A DNA stretch of 8,422 bases from positions 1-8,422 of the forward strand of contig JAOZSN010000065.1 of the NCBI GenBank assembly GCA_029939635.1, written 5' to 3'. Source of the DNA: Deltaproteobacteria bacterium. GTDB lineage: Bacteria; Desulfobacterota; Desulfobulbia; Desulfobulbales; SURF-16. This document shows, in pieces, positions 6,577 to 8,422 of this stretch. Numbering within the stretch: position 1 is the stretch's first letter; each line of letters starts with the position of its first letter. Made by a program: the position numbers and the translations under genes. The notes under the pieces were generated by a model. That model was given only the letters and a program-made list of their open reading frames with translations. It was not told the origin of the DNA and ran no database searches.

Positions 6577-6605
6577 TTGGCAATTGCTAACGTTATTGCT
6601 AAAAT
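6577..6605 (+). promoter_or_regulatory. sigma70-type promoter with internal direct repeat
   Basis: TTGGCA (6577-6582) and TAAAAT (6600-6605) each match five of six consensus bases and have a 17-nt spacer. Transcription would start near 6612 toward the NifU-like gene. The spacer and -10 box contain the direct repeat ATTGCTAA (6583-6590 and 6595-6602), 12 bp apart, with the palindrome TAACGTTA (6588-6595) in its centre, a possible operator. Confidence 0.6.
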
Positions 6606-6739
6606 GGGTTTCCAATTTAGAGAGAAATAGGGTTATAAAGAATTGATGCATTAAGAGTGTAAAATTTTTGGTGGAAAAAAGGGTAGGAGGCCTCGGGTCT
6701 GCTGCCAGTGATGACCATCCCCATTCCGGGGAGGTATAA

Positions 6740-6785
6740 GGGTGTCTTGAGTAATCGGACGAAATAGTAATTATTCAAGGTGCCC
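6740..6785 (+). ncRNA. 16-bp leader hairpin
   Basis: GGGTGTCTTGAGTAAT (6740-6755) pairs along its whole length with ATTATTCAAGGTGCCC (6770-6785), including four G-U pairs, around the 14-nt loop CGGACGAAATAGTA. G-U pairs make the stem stronger on the plus strand than on its complement, which fits an RNA made rightward. It lies 26 nt before the ATG at 6812 and has no T run. Confidence 0.55.
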
Positions 6786-6799
6786 ATAATATTAGACGT

Positions 6800-6811
6800 G
6801 GAGCAGTGCTC
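6800..6811 (+). promoter_or_regulatory. ribosome binding site inside a small hairpin
   Basis: GGAG (6800-6803), 8 nt before the ATG at 6812, is the ribosome binding site. GAGC (6801-6804) can pair with GCTC (6808-6811) across a three-base loop, ending at the base before the start codon. The site also decides for ATG 6812 over the GTG at 6806. Confidence 0.5.
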
Positions 6812-7504
6812 ATGAAGTATACTTCCGAACTTGAGGAAATGTGTTGTGTTGCCAAGGGCCCTCAAAATGGTCCGGCACCTATCCCCCAGGAGGGCCAGTG
6901 GGATCAGGTGAAAGAAATCGCCGATATCAATGGTCTCACCCATGGGATCGGTTGGTGTGCCCCCCACCAAGGGGGCTGTAAGCTGACAGTCAATATCAAA
7001 AATGGTATTATCGAGGAGGCCCTGATCGAAACCGTGGGCTGTACAGGTATGACCCATTCGGCGGCCATGGCCTCTGAGATTCTGCCTGGTAAGACCATTC
7101 TTGAGGCCTTGAATACCGATCTTGTCTGTGATGCCATCAATGTGGCCATGCGGGAATTGTTCCAGCAGATCGTCTATGGCCGCAGTCAGTCTGCCTTTTC
7201 TGAAGGTGGCTTGCCCGTGGGTGCTGGTTGGGAGGATCTTGGCAAGGGGGCGCGTTCTGTCCTTGGTTCCATGTATGGTTCTGTTCTGAAAGGGCCACGT
7301 TATCTGGAGATGGCTGAGGGCTATGTGTTGGAGCTTGGCTTGGATAGTAATGATGAGATCATTGGTTATAAATTTGTTCAGCTTGGCATTATGCTTGAGG
7401 CCATTAAAGATGGTGAGGATGCCAATAAGGCCCTTGCCGATGCCACTGGAACTTATGGCCGTTTTGCCGATGCCGTCAAGACCATTGATCCGCGAAAAGA
7501 ATAG
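6812..7504 (+). CDS. NifU-like iron-sulfur cluster scaffold protein, partner of GGGtGRT
   Basis: This 230-residue protein belongs to the NifU N-terminal/IscU-like scaffold family, in the form found beside GGGtGRT genes. C49 and C56 lie in GIGWCAPHQGGCKL. C77 lies in ETVGCTGMTHSAAMASEI, which aligns by eye with the GCG-x-A-x-A-S-S segment of NifU. C106 lies in TDLVCDAINVAMRELF, near the place of the third scaffold Cys. C11-C12 near the N-terminus are extra. The C-terminal half (about 140-230), with LGSMYGSVLKGPRYLEMAEGY in two pieces, is absent from plain IscU and is probably particular to this subgroup. It is predicted to be cytoplasmic and to hold or transfer an Fe-S cluster; its client is not known, though the next gene is the obvious candidate. 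The start ATG 6812 has GGAG at 8 nt; a GTG at 6806 is in frame but less good. The GGGtGRT gene begins 14 nt after its stop. Confidence 0.85.
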   Translation: MKYTSELEEMCCVAKGPQNGPAPIPQEGQWDQVKEIADINGLTHGIGWCAPHQGGCKLTVNIKNGIIEEALIETVGCTGMTHSAAMASEILPGKTILEALNTDLVCDAINVAMRELFQQIVYGRSQSAFSEGGLPVGAGWEDLGKGARSVLGSMYGSVLKGPRYLEMAEGYVLELGLDSNDEIIGYKFVQLGIMLEAIKDGEDANKALADATGTYGRFADAVKTIDPRKE

Positions 7505-7518
7505 CAAGGAGTACGAAT

Positions 7519-8422
7519 ATGTTTGAAGGATATGAAAGAAGAATAGATCAGATCACTCCTGTGCTGGCCAAATATGATATCGGTTCCCTGGAGGATGCTC
7601 AGCAGCTATGTACTGATTTTGGGGTGGATGTCTACACTTTAGTGAAGGGCGTGCAGCCCATCTGTTTTGAGAATGCCAATTGGGCCTATATTCTCGGGGC
7701 GGCCATTGCCATCAAAAAGAAATTGACCGTGGCTGCAGACGTGGCCGAGGCTCTTGGTGAAGGGTTGCAGGCCTTTTGCATCCCTGGTTCGGTGGCAGAT
7801 ATACGCCAGGTGGGGATTGGTCATGGTGGTTTGGGTTCTATGCTGCTACGTGATGAAACCAAATGTTTTGCCTTTATCGCTGGCCATGAGTCCTTTGCTG
7901 CTGCCGAGGGCGCCATTGGTATTGCCAGTTCTGCCAATAAGGTACGTAAGGAACCACTGAAGGTTATCCTTAATGGCTTGGGTAAAGATGCCGCCCATAT
8001 TATTGCCCGTATTAATGGTTTTACCCATGTGGTCACAAGGTTTGATTATGCCACCAGCACCTTGGAGGTAACCAATGAGAATTGTTATTCCGAAGGTGAC
8101 CGGGGTAAGGTGCGATGCTTTGGTGCCGATGATGTGCGCGAGGGTGTGGCCATTAATCACATGGAGGGTGTGGATGTTTCCATCACCGGTAACTCCACCA
8201 ACCCCACCCGTTTTCAGCACCCGGTGGCTGGTACCTATAAGAAGGAATGTGTTCAGCAGGGCAAGAAATATTTTTCCGTGGCCTCTGGTGGTGGTACAGG
8301 CCGTACCCTGCATCCTGATAATATGGCAGCTGGGCCGGCTTCCTACGGTATGACCGATACCATGGGTCGCATGCACTGTGATGCTCAGTTTGCTGGCAGC
8401 TCTTCGGTGCCTGCCCATGTGA
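7519..8422 (+). CDS. GGGtGRT family protein, 3' end cut by the window
   Basis: The frame is open from the ATG at 7519 to the last base, giving 301 residues without a stop; the end lies outside the window, and family members are, from memory, only some tens of residues longer. The naming motif GGGTGRT is at residues 257-263 (8287-8307), followed by LHPDNMAAGPASYGMTD and a Met/His/Cys-rich stretch, GRMHCDAQ. Further marks are IGHGGLGSML, a CFAFIAGHESFAAAEGAIG segment, several Cys (31, 49 and others) and SITGNSTNPTRFQHP. There is no signal peptide or membrane segment, so it is probably cytoplasmic. The family is conserved in anaerobes and usually neighbours the NifU-like scaffold, as here, but its reaction is unknown to me; the Gly-rich motif suggests nucleotide or phosphate binding (inference). 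AAGGAG (7506-7511) at 7 nt from the ATG is a strong ribosome binding site, stronger than that of its upstream partner. Confidence 0.9.
   Translation, partial: MFEGYERRIDQITPVLAKYDIGSLEDAQQLCTDFGVDVYTLVKGVQPICFENANWAYILGAAIAIKKKLTVAADVAEALGEGLQAFCIPGSVADIRQVGIGHGGLGSMLLRDETKCFAFIAGHESFAAAEGAIGIASSANKVRKEPLKVILNGLGKDAAHIIARINGFTHVVTRFDYATSTLEVTNENCYSEGDRGKVRCFGADDVREGVAINHMEGVDVSITGNSTNPTRFQHPVAGTYKKECVQQGKKYFSVASGGGTGRTLHPDNMAAGPASYGMTDTMGRMHCDAQFAGSSSVPAHV

Larger units (their letters stand above)
6612..6811 (+). promoter_or_regulatory. long structured 5' leader of the NifU-like/GGGtGRT operon
   Basis: About 200 nt separate the predicted start from the ATG at 6812, with no supported gene inside. 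Folding by eye gives a possible three-way junction: GCCTC (6690-6694) with GAGGT (6731-6735), enclosing hairpins GGTC/GACC (6696-6699, 6713-6716) and CCCC/GGGG (6719-6722, 6728-6731; one base is shared with the outer stem). A long hairpin at 6740-6785 and a small hairpin on the ribosome binding site follow. I do not recognise a known riboswitch class. No T run follows the hairpins, so control, if any, would act on translation. Confidence 0.45.

Noticed and set aside
6711..6767. Possible 18-codon leader peptide in the long leader
   Set aside because: There is no ribosome binding site at a usable distance, and no run of a single amino acid or nearby attenuator T run.
6617..7507. Minus-strand ORF of 296 residues opposite the NifU-like gene
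   Set aside because: It covers the clearly recognised NifU-like gene in antisense, shows no family motif, and has low-complexity His/Thr/Gly content typical of a shadow frame.
7846..8418. Minus-strand ORF of 190 residues opposite the GGGtGRT gene
   Set aside because: It is the antisense of a confidently identified gene and has no recognisable domain.

Overview
The window looks like bacterial chromosome from a deltaproteobacterial sulfate reducer of the Desulfobulbales type. Desulfotalea is my best guess, from the look of the proteins and the moderate GC content, not from a database search. No rRNA, tRNA, CRISPR array, transposase or phage gene is visible.

Layout from left to right. (1) Positions 1-364 carry no convincing gene. 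(2) A predicted secreted protein of unknown function (365-1004, +) has its signal peptide and its body in two different frames, joined at a run of five C. (3) A bidirectional terminator (1074-1113) separates it from comF (minus strand), a phosphoribosyltransferase-fold protein with a Cys-rich N-terminus. (4) Divergent from comF is a very short ORF (1939-2100, +). It has an in-frame TGA, encodes two membrane segments and a C-x-x-(TGA) motif, and is followed by a SECIS-like hairpin. I read it as a candidate small membrane selenoprotein. It lies directly upstream of mtnA (5-methylthioribose-1-phosphate isomerase). (5) A convergent terminator built on an inverted repeat of 13-bp arms (about 3256-3333) follows mtnA.

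(6) Three minus-strand genes, read right to left, form a probable cell-envelope operon. They are an LpxL/HtrB-family lipid A acyltransferase, a divergent MreB with Asn in place of the phosphate-2 Asp, and a serine hydrolase of the class C beta-lactamase fold. The last two are only 4 nt apart. (7) A 383-bp divergent intergenic region (6429-6811) holds a good sigma70-type promoter firing right, then a roughly 200-nt leader with a possible three-way junction, a 16-bp hairpin and a small hairpin over the ribosome binding site. (8) This leader precedes a two-gene operon: a NifU-like Fe-S scaffold protein and a GGGtGRT-family protein cut by the window end. The two families are known as partners, but their job is not established.

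The observations most worth following up are the TGA-containing small gene with its SECIS-like hairpin, the structured leader of the GGGtGRT operon, the frameshifted signal peptide, and the divergent MreB.
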